DNA from: Rahnella variigena
Lineage (GTDB): Bacteria > Pseudomonadota > Gammaproteobacteria > Enterobacterales > Enterobacteriaceae
Direction of reading: 5' to 3'
Assembly (NCBI RefSeq): GCF_003610915.1
Contig: NZ_NSDJ01000001.1
Coordinates: 1,116,001 to 1,180,000 of the forward strand
DNA length: 64,000 bases
Shown here: positions 17,925 to 25,745 of the stretch, in pieces
Layout: each line of letters opens with the position of its first letter
Position numbering within the stretch: the first letter of the stretch is position 1
Translations under genes and position numbers: made by a program
Notes under the pieces: generated by a model
Database searches by the model: none
What the model was told of the DNA's origin: nothing
The model's input: the letters and a program-made list of their open reading frames with translations, nothing else

Positions 17925-19040
17925 TTATTTAAAATCCACCCGCATCAGTTCACTGATAGATTGCCCACGGGTAGAGGAAACACATTTATCAATATAACTT
18001 TTAAAGGCAGCAGGTTTAGGAATGCCCATATTCAATAAGCGTGAGTTATCAAATTTCACGTTTAATTGGGCAAAGCCGCCGTAAAGTTTAATGGCGCGTA
18101 AAATAATTTTGTCATTACACGGGCCAAGCACATCTTTAAATTGCTTACGGATACCGGTGAAGTCCTGATAACTGATCTGCTCATATTCGCTGATAATCCG
18201 TGGCGCATTATTTGCTTTCGCCACAGAGGTATCAATTTCATGGAAGGGTGTACACATCTCTTCGCCGGAAGAAATATGATAAAAATTATGGCTGAGTTCG
18301 GTCGCCAGACATAATTTTGCCAGCACCATCGCACAATAATCTACCGGGATCACATCCACCTGGTCGTCGAGCGTACAGGTAAATTTCTTCAGTTTTATCG
18401 CCATCATAAAGACCCAGAAAATGCTGCTCGAAGGCTGGCAACCGTACTGGGTATGACCGACGATAATCGACGGACGTGCGACGATAAATGGCAGTGACGG
18501 ACATTCTTCACGCACCAGATTCTCGATGGCGCGCTTGGACGCGGTATATTGCACCAGGTCTTCGTTCTGCTCGTTATCCGGCATCCCTTCATAGAATACG
18601 CTGTCTTTATCAGGCATTGAGGCCATCGCCGTGCCGACATGCACAAATCTTTGCAGCCCTTTGACCTGCGCCATGCGTTTGGCAAACACCAGCGAGCCTT
18701 CAACATTCACCCGCCACATGGCCGGATTATTACCGAATGAAGCTATAGCGGCACAGTTAATGACGTGCGTGACATTATCTAAACGCGGGTCATGAATAAA
18801 ACTTTCCGGCTCAGCTAAGTCACCGGTTAATATTGACTGTTCGCTCAGTGAAGAAAGCTGTTCATCACTGAGTTCAAATTTCTTTAAGTTATCGATAATT
18901 CTGGCGAGTCCCGTCGTATTATCGTCAGCCCTGACTAAAAGTAATAGTTTATTTCTGGTGGTTAATTGCTGACGCAAGAAATATTCAACAACAGCTCCGC
19001 CAACGAAACCAGTGGCACCGGTAATTAATAGCGTGTTCAT
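17925..19040 (-). CDS. Thioester-reductase-like SDR (NAD-binding 4 family)
   Basis: The 371-residue extended SDR has the TGATGFVGG cofactor motif near residue 7, a CAAIAS segment, HVGTAMAS, and YTASKRAIE giving the catalytic YxxxK. The IIVGHTQYGCQP and VDVIPVDYC segments are typical of the thioester-reductase and male-sterility group, which reduces acyl thioesters to aldehydes or alcohols. It stands alone, with no carrier-protein or synthetase domain. The ATG at 19040 is chosen because the extra upstream residues are not family-like. The upstream region is noticeably AT-rich. Substrate unknown. Confidence 0.78.
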   Translation of the reverse strand: MNTLLITGATGFVGGAVVEYFLRQQLTTRNKLLLLVRADDNTTGLARIIDNLKKFELSDEQLSSLSEQSILTGDLAEPESFIHDPRLDNVTHVINCAAIASFGNNPAMWRVNVEGSLVFAKRMAQVKGLQRFVHVGTAMASMPDKDSVFYEGMPDNEQNEDLVQYTASKRAIENLVREECPSLPFIVARPSIIVGHTQYGCQPSSSIFWVFMMAIKLKKFTCTLDDQVDVIPVDYCAMVLAKLCLATELSHNFYHISSGEEMCTPFHEIDTSVAKANNAPRIISEYEQISYQDFTGIRKQFKDVLGPCNDKIILRAIKLYGGFAQLNVKFDNSRLLNMGIPKPAAFKSYIDKCVSSTRGQSISELMRVDFK

Positions 19041-19407
19041 AATAGACAACCTGCAACGGGAAATTACCGGCACAGTACCACCAAAATTCTAAACGGAGCG
19101 TATACCATTTCATGCCGTTATTAAACCTCAGCTAAACAGCACGAAAAGCTCAAGTCAGAGGAAAAGTTCCGGCGATATGAAAATATAATAACTGGCAGGA
19201 CTTATTTACAGTAAGAAATAATTATCAGGCGTGAAACAGTCATTTAAGTCAAATTCCCGGCGATGATGATCAGAGGGAAAACATCCACAATGTCCGTGTG
19301 CTTTTTTACGCAGAATGACAATAACTTGTGCGCAGAAAGTATCCACTCCATCGCCACTACGTTAAACTGTACTCCTGAAGGCAGTAAGCGATAAGGATCA
19401 AGAAAGG
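19041..19407. other. AT-rich intergenic region between divergent genes
   Basis: This gap separates the thioester-reductase-like gene (leftward) from the RIO kinase leader ORF (rightward). It must hold both promoters. I see no repeat, no RNA gene and no convincing operator in it. Confidence 0.5.
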
Positions 19408-19497
19408 ATGACGCGAACGGCGTGTCTGGTGTGTAATGAAGGGAATATTGCGCAGGTCATTCCCTCATGCGCTGAAATAAGGTACAAGGCTGCATGA
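19408..19497 (+). CDS. Upstream ORF of 29 codons coupled to the RIO kinase gene
   Basis: ATG at 19408 preceded by AAGGATCAAGAAAGG, then 29 sense codons and TGA at 19495-19497. The stop overlaps the kinase start as ATGA, so ribosomes finishing this ORF could restart on the kinase. The peptide begins MTRTACLVCNEGN and contains three cysteines, two of them as CLVC. It has no recognised relative. It may be a regulatory leader peptide or a small protein, or just a chance frame; the overlap and the Shine-Dalgarno favour translation. Confidence 0.45.
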   Translation: MTRTACLVCNEGNIAQVIPSCAEIRYKAA

Positions 19498-20351
19498 AAA
19501 TCCCAAATAGAATCCAACCTCTGGTGGATGACGGCCTGATTGATGATGTGGTCCGTCGACTGAAAAGTGGCAAAGAGGCCGACGTGTACACCGTTTTATG
19601 CGGTGAAGAGATCCGTTGTGCCAAGGTTTATAAAGAAGCGACACAGCGTAGCTTCAAACAGGCCGTACAGTATCAGGAAGGCCGTAAAGTCCGTAACAGC
19701 CGCAACGCGCGTGCGATGCAAAAGGGCACTAAGTTCGGACGCAAACAGCAGGAAGAGTCCTGGCAGACGGCGGAAGTCGATGCGCTGTTCCGCCTGGCGA
19801 ATGCCGGTGTGCGCGTGCCGCAGCCTTACATTTGTCTCGATGGCGTGTTGCTGATGGAGTTAATCACCGACGCTGACGGTGTGGTCGCACCGCGCCTCAG
19901 TGATGTCATCCTTACCGAAGAAGAAGCCGTCGCTGATTTCGAAACCATGATCCGCAATATCGTGCGCATGTTGTGTGCCGGTATCGTGCATGGCGATTTA
20001 TCAGAGTTTAACGTGCTGATGGATGCCGACGGGCCGGTGATTATCGACCTGCCGCAGGCCGTGGATGCCGCCGCCAATAACCATGCCGAATCGATGTTTG
20101 AGCGCGATGTGAATAACATGACCGAGTATTACGGTCAGTTCGCGCCGAAGTTGCTGGAAACGCGCTATGCCAAAGAGATCTGGGCATTGTACGAAGACGG
20201 CAAACTGACGCCGGAATCGCCGCTGACCGGCCTGTTTGCCGAAGATACGCATAAAGCCGATGTGGATTCCCTGCTGGATGAAATCATTGCCGCCGAAGAT
20301 GAGTATTACGATCGTCAGCGGGCAATGAAGGAACGCGATTTAGATCATTAA
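19494..20351 (+). CDS. RIO1-family serine/threonine kinase-like protein
   Basis: The 285-residue protein matches the bacterial RIO kinase group (PA4780-like). The glycine-loop region and lysine sit in SGKEADVYTVLCGEEIRCAKVYKE; the catalytic loop is IVHGDLSEFNVLMD near residue 165; and the metal-binding Asp is in VIIDLPQAVD. An RRK-rich basic loop (KVRNSRNARAMQKGTKFGRK) follows the first strands, as in RIO proteins. Targets in bacteria are unknown. The gene converges on the ModA-like gene, 3 bp away. Confidence 0.85.
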   Translation: MKIPNRIQPLVDDGLIDDVVRRLKSGKEADVYTVLCGEEIRCAKVYKEATQRSFKQAVQYQEGRKVRNSRNARAMQKGTKFGRKQQEESWQTAEVDALFRLANAGVRVPQPYICLDGVLLMELITDADGVVAPRLSDVILTEEEAVADFETMIRNIVRMLCAGIVHGDLSEFNVLMDADGPVIIDLPQAVDAAANNHAESMFERDVNNMTEYYGQFAPKLLETRYAKEIWALYEDGKLTPESPLTGLFAEDTHKADVDSLLDEIIAAEDEYYDRQRAMKERDLDH

Positions 20352-20354
20352 TCT

Positions 20355-21095
20355 TTATTCCGGCATCACCGAATGCTTTCCGCAAAAACCGGCGTTCTGC
20401 AAAATATGCTGGCCGGTTTCTGAAAGAATAAATTCCGCCAGCGGTTTGCCTTTTTCGGTGCAGGTGGCCAGCGCGTAGATGGCGCGGACATTGTAATCGG
20501 CCGGCACGTTGAACACTTCCAGCTCGTCATTTTCACGCAGCAGCGTGGCATAACTGGTATAGCCGATAAATACATCGGCTTGCCCGCTGCAAATCAGCCA
20601 TTCCGCAGCCAGTTTTCCTTCCGGCACTTTTGCTGAATTTTCACCGCCCACCAGCCGTAAGGCTTTATTGCGCAGGGTTTCTCCAGCGCCCGGATGGCGA
20701 CGCTCAATATTTTCAAACATCTGCCAGGTATAGTCGCCGGAAGGATCACTTTTTGGCGTCGAAGTCGCCAGCCGGAAACGCGAATCGAGCAGCACTTTCA
20801 GCCAGTTAAGTGTGTCCAGTTCCGGCACTTTACGCGCCGTCACGCACAAGCTGTTGCCGCAAAAACTGTCCACTGACAGCGCTTTACCATGCTGCTGTAA
20901 GGCCAGCGGGTGAGAAGTATTGGCGGAAGCAAACAGATCGACTTTCTCACCCTGTTCGATGCGTTCACGTAACAGCCCGGCAGGGCCGAATTCTGCAATT
21001 ACTTTGGTGCCTGTTTTTTCCGTAAACGCTTCACACAACGGCTGCCATGCCCGGCGCAGGCTACCTGCGGCCAGCACTTTGATTGAATTTGTCAT
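20355..21095 (-). CDS. ModA-like substrate-binding protein lacking a signal peptide
   Basis: The 246-residue protein has the fold and motifs of molybdate/tungstate-type binding proteins: IKVLAAGSLRRAWQPL at the N-terminus, GPAGLLRERIEQGEKVDLFASAN, and VFIGYTSYAT. It starts at the position where mature ModA starts, with no signal peptide. The ATG at 21095 is well supported by AAGGAGA, and the frame upstream is short, so the lack of a signal looks real. It lies 47 bp downstream of the MolA-like gene behind a ModE-type operator, so oxyanion binding in the cytoplasm is a reasonable inference. No permease or ATPase gene is adjacent. Confidence 0.75.
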   Translation of the reverse strand: MTNSIKVLAAGSLRRAWQPLCEAFTEKTGTKVIAEFGPAGLLRERIEQGEKVDLFASANTSHPLALQQHGKALSVDSFCGNSLCVTARKVPELDTLNWLKVLLDSRFRLATSTPKSDPSGDYTWQMFENIERRHPGAGETLRNKALRLVGGENSAKVPEGKLAAEWLICSGQADVFIGYTSYATLLRENDELEVFNVPADYNVRAIYALATCTEKGKPLAEFILSETGQHILQNAGFCGKHSVMPE

Positions 21096-21142
21096 CAGGT
21101 CTCCTTGTCACATTGCCTCAACAATAAACGCCGGGGACGAGG

Positions 21143-22231
21143 TTATTTCCCCGCGCGCGCCGCCTCTGCCGCGGATTTAAAATCCGTCCGGTAGAAGCGC
21201 TGGTAATAAGCGTCTGCCTGTTTTTGCATATCGATATCGGCGAATTTTTGTGGATACAGTTTTTTCGCCATCCACAGTTCACCTATCGCCAGCGCTTCGG
21301 GCATCGGGTAGCCCCAGGCTTTGGCGTATTCCGGCATCAGATACACCCGATGATGTTTAACGGCATCAATACTTTGCCACTTCGGATCACTGTTGATCTG
21401 CCCGACCACTTCCGGATATCTGTCCTGCACGAAGATCACCTGTGGATCCCAGGCAATCACCTGTTCCATCGCCACTTGTTTAAAGCCTTTCACGGTCGCG
21501 GCGGCCACGTTCATCGCGCCGGCATGGGACATCATCAGGCCGGTATATTTACCGGAACCGTAAGTGGTCAGGTCGGGATTTGCCATGTATGTGCGGATCC
21601 GCTGTTCAGGCGGAATGCTTTTCAGACGTTCGGCGGTGAGCTTGCGCTCTGAAAAAGTATAGTCGATCAATGCCTGAGCCTGTTTCTGGTGATTAACCAC
21701 TTCGCCAATCAGCGCGATACCTTTCTTCAGCCCTTCGGTGTACGCCTTATCGTCATCAGGCAGCACCGGATTCATTTTATGTTCTTCGCCTTTCGGATCG
21801 TCACGCAGTGAAATCGCGACGACCGCGATGCCGGTCTGGCTGATCTGGTCGATCATTTCCTGCGGCGCATAGTTGGTGACGAAAACCACCTGCGGATGCA
21901 GCGCGACCACGCTTTCCAGATTCACACTGGTCAGGTCACCCACTTCCGGCGTTTTCAGAAGCTCTGGTGCAAGACGTGCATAACCGCTGCCCAGTTGTTT
22001 CTGCCAGTTATTCAGCACGCCAACAATGTCTTTGGTGGCATCAAGCTGAACCAGCAGATTCAGGGTCTGATGTTGCAGAACGACCACGCGATCCACGTTA
22101 TCGGGGATCGTGACCTGACGGCCTAACTGGTCAGTTATCTGGCGTGAAGCCAGAGCAGAAGGGGAGGCAAAGCTCAGGGCCAGCCCGAGCAAAGCGAGCG
22201 AAGGTAAAAAGCGGGATGATAATGCGCGCAC
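21143..22231 (-). CDS. Periplasmic class III ABC substrate-binding protein, MolA-like
   Basis: The 362-residue protein has a signal peptide (MRALSSRFLPSLALLGLALS, cleavage near ALASRQ) and the FecB/BtuF-type fold: ITDQLGRQVTIPDNVDRVVVLQ, then NLESVVALHPQVVFVTNYA, and a second lobe with VIAWDPQVIFVQDRYPEVV. This family binds ferric siderophores, cobalamin, haem or, in Haemophilus MolA, molybdate and tungstate. The ModE-type operator 18 bp upstream and the ModA-like gene downstream point to molybdate or tungstate. The start is GTG with GAGGA seven bases upstream. No permease gene is adjacent. Confidence 0.82.
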   Translation of the reverse strand: MRALSSRFLPSLALLGLALSFASPSALASRQITDQLGRQVTIPDNVDRVVVLQHQTLNLLVQLDATKDIVGVLNNWQKQLGSGYARLAPELLKTPEVGDLTSVNLESVVALHPQVVFVTNYAPQEMIDQISQTGIAVVAISLRDDPKGEEHKMNPVLPDDDKAYTEGLKKGIALIGEVVNHQKQAQALIDYTFSERKLTAERLKSIPPEQRIRTYMANPDLTTYGSGKYTGLMMSHAGAMNVAAATVKGFKQVAMEQVIAWDPQVIFVQDRYPEVVGQINSDPKWQSIDAVKHHRVYLMPEYAKAWGYPMPEALAIGELWMAKKLYPQKFADIDMQKQADAYYQRFYRTDFKSAAEAARAGK

Positions 22232-22249
22232 GGATAAATCCTCTGGTTA

Positions 22250-22273
22250 CGTTATGCAGGGGATTATATAGCG
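22250..22273 (-). promoter_or_regulatory. Putative ModE operator overlapping a -10 element
   Basis: Read on the minus strand: CGCTATATA, six bases, TGCATAACG. These are two inverted copies of the TATATAACG-type half-site that defines ModE operators, with the usual six-base spacer. A TATAAT lies inside the left half, so bound ModE would block transcription of the MolA-like gene that starts 18 bp downstream. Recognition is by eye from remembered ModE sites. Confidence 0.65.
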
Positions 22274-22327
22274 TTGACCGTTAAGTGAATATGATCGGTG
22301 ATAAAGGACCGTTTTTATAAACCGAAG

Positions 22328-22960
22328 CTATTTGCGGCCGTCGAGCAGCATACGCACCGCCAGTCCGCCGAGAACCGCGCCCATAAACCAGCGCTGAAGT
22401 ATCATCCACAACGGGCGTCCTGCGAGGAAAACGGCGATATAACCGGCAGAAAGGGCGATCAGAGCGTTTACCGTCGCACTGATCAGAATCTGCGAGCTGC
22501 CAAGAATCAGCGACTGTATCAGCACATGGCCCTGCTCTGGCACGATGAATTGCGGCAACAGTGTCAGATATAACACGGCAGCTTTCGGGTTCAGCAGGTT
22601 GGTCACCAGACCCATTGTGAACAGCTTTTTATTGCTGTCGCGCGGTAAATCTTTGACCTGAAACGGCGAGCGCCCGCCGGGTTTCACCGCCTGCCACGCC
22701 ATATACAGCAGATATGCTGCGCCACCGATGCGCAATGCGTCATAAGCGAACGGCACCGCCATCACCAGCGCGGTAATACCGAGCGCGGCAAAAAGCATAT
22801 AAAACAGAAAGCCCAGCACCACGCCGCCGAGCGAGATAAGACCGGCTTTTGGTCCCTGACACAATGAACGCGAAATCAGGTAGATCATGTTCGGACCGGG
22901 CGTTAACACCAGGCCAAGGCAAATCAGCAAAAACGGGATCCAGTGGGCGGCATCAGGCAT
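22328..22960 (-). CDS. LysE/RhtB-family amino-acid exporter
   Basis: A 210-residue inner-membrane protein with about six hydrophobic segments. The N-terminus WIPFLLICLGLVLTPGPNMIYLISRS contains the conserved LTPGPN motif of the LysE/RhtB family, and GLVTNLLNPKAAVLYLTLLPQF is the second family hallmark. These proteins export amino acids such as threonine, homoserine or leucine; the substrate is not predictable. GGAGATTGCC before the ATG supports the start. Confidence 0.92.
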   Translation of the reverse strand: MPDAAHWIPFLLICLGLVLTPGPNMIYLISRSLCQGPKAGLISLGGVVLGFLFYMLFAALGITALVMAVPFAYDALRIGGAAYLLYMAWQAVKPGGRSPFQVKDLPRDSNKKLFTMGLVTNLLNPKAAVLYLTLLPQFIVPEQGHVLIQSLILGSSQILISATVNALIALSAGYIAVFLAGRPLWMILQRWFMGAVLGGLAVRMLLDGRK

Positions 22961-23113
22961 GGCAATCTCCGGCGGAAAGCAGAAAAGTGAAGCACACAGA
23001 TATAGAGTGTTTTGCGCTGTTTAAGCAAGCGTCAGGTTGTCATTTTTTATTCATCGATTCCGGTGCATTCTATGGAAATGACGTTTCTCCTTCAGACTGA
23101 ATATTCAGGATTT

Positions 23114-23920
23114 ATGATGACCAACACGACGATGTCCTCCCGTCTGGCGATGGCCAGTCAGATCGCGGCGCAGGCGGCTGAACTGGCGCTGGGCTTTTTT
23201 AACCGCCGGGACACCATTGAAGTCAGCAGCAAACGCACGCAGGATTTCGTCTCTGAGGCGGATGTGGCGGTCGAGCATTTTATCCGCCGTCAGCTTGCAG
23301 AGCATTTCCCGCAGGATGCCATCATCGGTGAGGAACTGGGCGGCGTGCTGACAGACGCGCCTTGCTGGGTGATCGACCCGATTGACGGAACCTCGAATTT
23401 CCTGCGCGGTTCGCCATTATGGGGCGTGTCGCTCGGCCTGGTGGAGAATAAAAAGCCGGTGATGGGCATTGTAGCGTTGCCGGTATTAAACGACCTGTTT
23501 GCAGCAGAATCCGGAAAGGGGATCTTCCTGAACGGAAAGCCATTCCGTCGCGATGACCGTTTTGGCGACGTGCAGATTGTGTCGCTGGGTGACAGCTCCG
23601 ACGACAAACTGGACGAAGCTTCGGCATTCTATCGGGGGCTTCGCGCCGCAGACTGGTCGGTGCATTGTTATCGCTGTACGACCGTCGGCATGGTGTTTGC
23701 CGCCAAAGGCATTATCGACGGGCATCTGCAACGCCGCACGACGCTGTGGGACATTGCAGGAGGCGCCGTGCTGTGTCAGGAGGCCGGACTGCACACCTTG
23801 GTGAAATTCGCGAAAACGCCGGACGGTACCGACAATTACCGGCATATGGCAGTGGCAGCCGGAACCCCGAATCTGATGTCTGACATCGCGCCGTTATGGC
23901 CGGATTTTGAACCGCGCTGA
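23114..23920 (+). CDS. Inositol monophosphatase-family phosphatase
   Basis: A Mg-dependent sugar-phosphatase family enzyme of about 268 residues. The metal-site motifs are intact: GEELGG (Glu), WVIDPIDGTSNFLRG (DxxDGT) and LWDIAGGAVL (Asp). Relatives hydrolyse inositol phosphate, histidinol phosphate or other sugar phosphates. The start is placed at 23114 (or the adjacent ATG at 23117), preceded by TCAGGA, because the 34 residues of the longer frame do not resemble the family. Confidence 0.85.
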   Translation: MMTNTTMSSRLAMASQIAAQAAELALGFFNRRDTIEVSSKRTQDFVSEADVAVEHFIRRQLAEHFPQDAIIGEELGGVLTDAPCWVIDPIDGTSNFLRGSPLWGVSLGLVENKKPVMGIVALPVLNDLFAAESGKGIFLNGKPFRRDDRFGDVQIVSLGDSSDDKLDEASAFYRGLRAADWSVHCYRCTTVGMVFAAKGIIDGHLQRRTTLWDIAGGAVLCQEAGLHTLVKFAKTPDGTDNYRHMAVAAGTPNLMSDIAPLWPDFEPR

Positions 23921-23983
23921 AACTAAGTCGCCCCAAATATTGCATCGATATTGCCCTCGCGCCCTGAGAGGGCAAAAATCCCA

Positions 23984-24007
23984 ATCTGCGTTGCAGATCA
24001 TCTTTTT
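23984..24007 (+). terminator. Weak rho-independent terminator after the phosphatase gene
   Basis: Six-base stem ATCTGC/GCAGAT followed by CATCTTTTT. A second hairpin (TTGCCCTC/GAGGGCAA at 23951-23975) lies just upstream. Either could end the transcript; both are short. Confidence 0.45.
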
Positions 24008-24103
24008 AGCCTCGCGGATAACATGAAAAATTTGTCCGGTAACCGTGGAATTACATTTTGAAAGCCAGTGTTTAACAAAATGAAATATAGTTTCATTTTG
24101 CCA

Positions 24104-24130
24104 TAAAGTTCCCTTTTTTCCGGCCGTTAT
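24104..24130 (+). promoter_or_regulatory. Sigma-28 (FliA) flagellar promoter for the chemoreceptor
   Basis: TAAAGTTC at 24104-24111, an 11-bp spacer, then GCCGTTAT at 24123-24130. This is 13 of 16 against TAAAGTTT-N11-GCCGATAA with exact spacing, and it lies 36 bp before a chemoreceptor ATG, where a FliA promoter is expected. Confidence 0.8.
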
Positions 24131-24166
24131 GAGAGTTTCCTTTCACTGACTTTCTGATGTGTCCAG

Positions 24167-25729
24167 ATGAAAAAATTCACCAGTCTCTCTGTTCTTACCC
24201 GTTTACTCGGCGCTTTTGCCTTCGTGATGGCGCTGATGCTCACCCTTGCCGCCATGTCCGCCTGGTTGCTCAACAGCAGTAATCAGCAGATCGAAAACTA
24301 CCGTGCCTATCGTCTTCCCGGTGTGCAATATCCGCTGGTGATGCGCGGCACACTGGCGGAATTACGCCTGCAGCAGGTGCAATACATTGCTTCGCCGCAA
24401 GGAGCGCCACGCGACGGGCATCGGATGGAAATTCAGCAAGCCGTCGATACCTTCAAGACCGCCGAAAATGCGTATCAGAAGCTGAACAGCGGAGGCAGTA
24501 AATCAGACCTCTTTAAGCAAATCGTCAGGAATTTCGAACAGTTTTCGCTGGCAAACGATGAAGTTATTGCAGCAGTGGAACGCAACGATATTGCGCAGGC
24601 CACACAAATCAGCGGTGACAATTCACGTAAATACCGCACCCAGCTGATGGCAGATCTGGCGAAGCTGGTCAGTGACGAACTTGCCAACAGCGAGAAGGCG
24701 GCCGCACAGACGCACCGCAGTTATCGGAATGCCAGTGTGATGTTTTTAGTGCTGGTCGCCGTGGCCTTTATTATTTCCCTGCTTATGGCGCTTTTGCTGG
24801 CACGAAATCTTATCACCCAGCTGGGCGGAGAACCGGCTTATGCGGCTTCGATTATGCATGAGATTTCGACCGGTAATCTGGCCGCCAAAATTGCCCTTAA
24901 GCCGGGAGATGAGAGCAGTTTGCTGGCTTCGCTGAATGCCATGAATCTCCAACTGAACAAAACCATTCATCAGATCATGCAGGGCAGCGAGTCGATAAAT
25001 CACGCCGCCAGTGAAATTGAGCAGGGCAACGTCGATCTCTCGCAGCGCACAGAAGAGCAGGCGGCATCGCTGGTACAAACCAGTTCGAATATGCAGAACC
25101 TGACGGCGACCGTCAGCCAGAATGCTGAGAATGCGCGGCAGGCCAGCCAGCTGGCACACGAAACCTCGAAAACGGCCTCGCAGGGCGGGGCGATTGTCAG
25201 CGGTATGCAGGCGCATATGCGCGATGTCTCCGGCAGCTCCAGCGAAATCATTAATATTATCAGCGTCATTGAAGGCATCGCTTTTCAGACCAATTTACTG
25301 GCGCTCAATGCCGCCGTGGAAGCGGCACGCGCGGGGACGCAGGGTAAAGGTTTTGCGGTTGTGGCGAGTGAAGTCCGCGTGCTGGCACAGAAAAGCGGGC
25401 AGGCGGCAAAAGAGATTAAAGATCTTATTCAGGACACGGTGAGTAAAATTTCCGAAGGTTCAGATCAGGCCGATCGTGCCAGTAAAGCGATGAGCGAAAT
25501 CGTGATTTCGGTGAATAAGGTGGCGGAGATTGTGAGTGAAATTTCGACCGCCAGTTCGGAGCAACACAGCGGGATCCATGAAGTGGGGATTGCGGTCGGT
25601 CAGATGGATCAGGTGACGCAGCAAAATGCGGCGCTGGTTGAACAGGCTGCTGCTGCCGCGCAATCGCTGACGGAACAAAGCGTCGAACTGCGCAACGCTG
25701 TGCGATTTTTCCGCACAGCGACCGCGTGA
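24167..25729 (+). CDS. Methyl-accepting chemotaxis protein
   Basis: A 520-residue transmembrane chemoreceptor. TM1 is at about residues 13-33, followed by a roughly 155-residue periplasmic four-helix-type sensor, TM2 at about 190-212, then HAMP and the cytoplasmic coiled coil. The hairpin tip [20 protein letters not shown] that binds CheA/CheW is intact, with methylation-helix segments on both sides. The C-terminus (RFFRTATA) lacks the NWETF-type tether, so it probably relies on other receptors for efficient methylation. Ligand unknown. A FliA promoter precedes it. Confidence 0.95.
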   Translation: MKKFTSLSVLTRLLGAFAFVMALMLTLAAMSAWLLNSSNQQIENYRAYRLPGVQYPLVMRGTLAELRLQQVQYIASPQGAPRDGHRMEIQQAVDTFKTAENAYQKLNSGGSKSDLFKQIVRNFEQFSLANDEVIAAVERNDIAQATQISGDNSRKYRTQLMADLAKLVSDELANSEKAAAQTHRSYRNASVMFLVLVAVAFIISLLMALLLARNLITQLGGEPAYAASIMHEISTGNLAAKIALKPGDESSLLASLNAMNLQLNKTIHQIMQGSESINHAASEIEQGNVDLSQRTEEQAASLVQTSSNMQNLTATVSQNAENARQASQLAHETSKTASQGGAIVSGMQAHMRDVSGSSSEIINIISVIEGIAFQTNLLALNAAVEAARAGTQGKGFAVVASEVRVLAQKSGQAAKEIKDLIQDTVSKISEGSDQADRASKAMSEIVISVNKVAEIVSEISTASSEQHSGIHEVGIAVGQMDQVTQQNAALVEQAAAAAQSLTEQSVELRNAVRFFRTATA

Positions 25730-25745
25730 TGTACGACGCCCTGGG

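Noticed and set aside
22274..22320. Possible Fur box upstream of the periplasmic binding protein gene
   Set aside because: GAATATGATCGGTGATAA has only loose Fur resemblance; the adjacent ModE-type palindrome is a much better match and overlaps the promoter.
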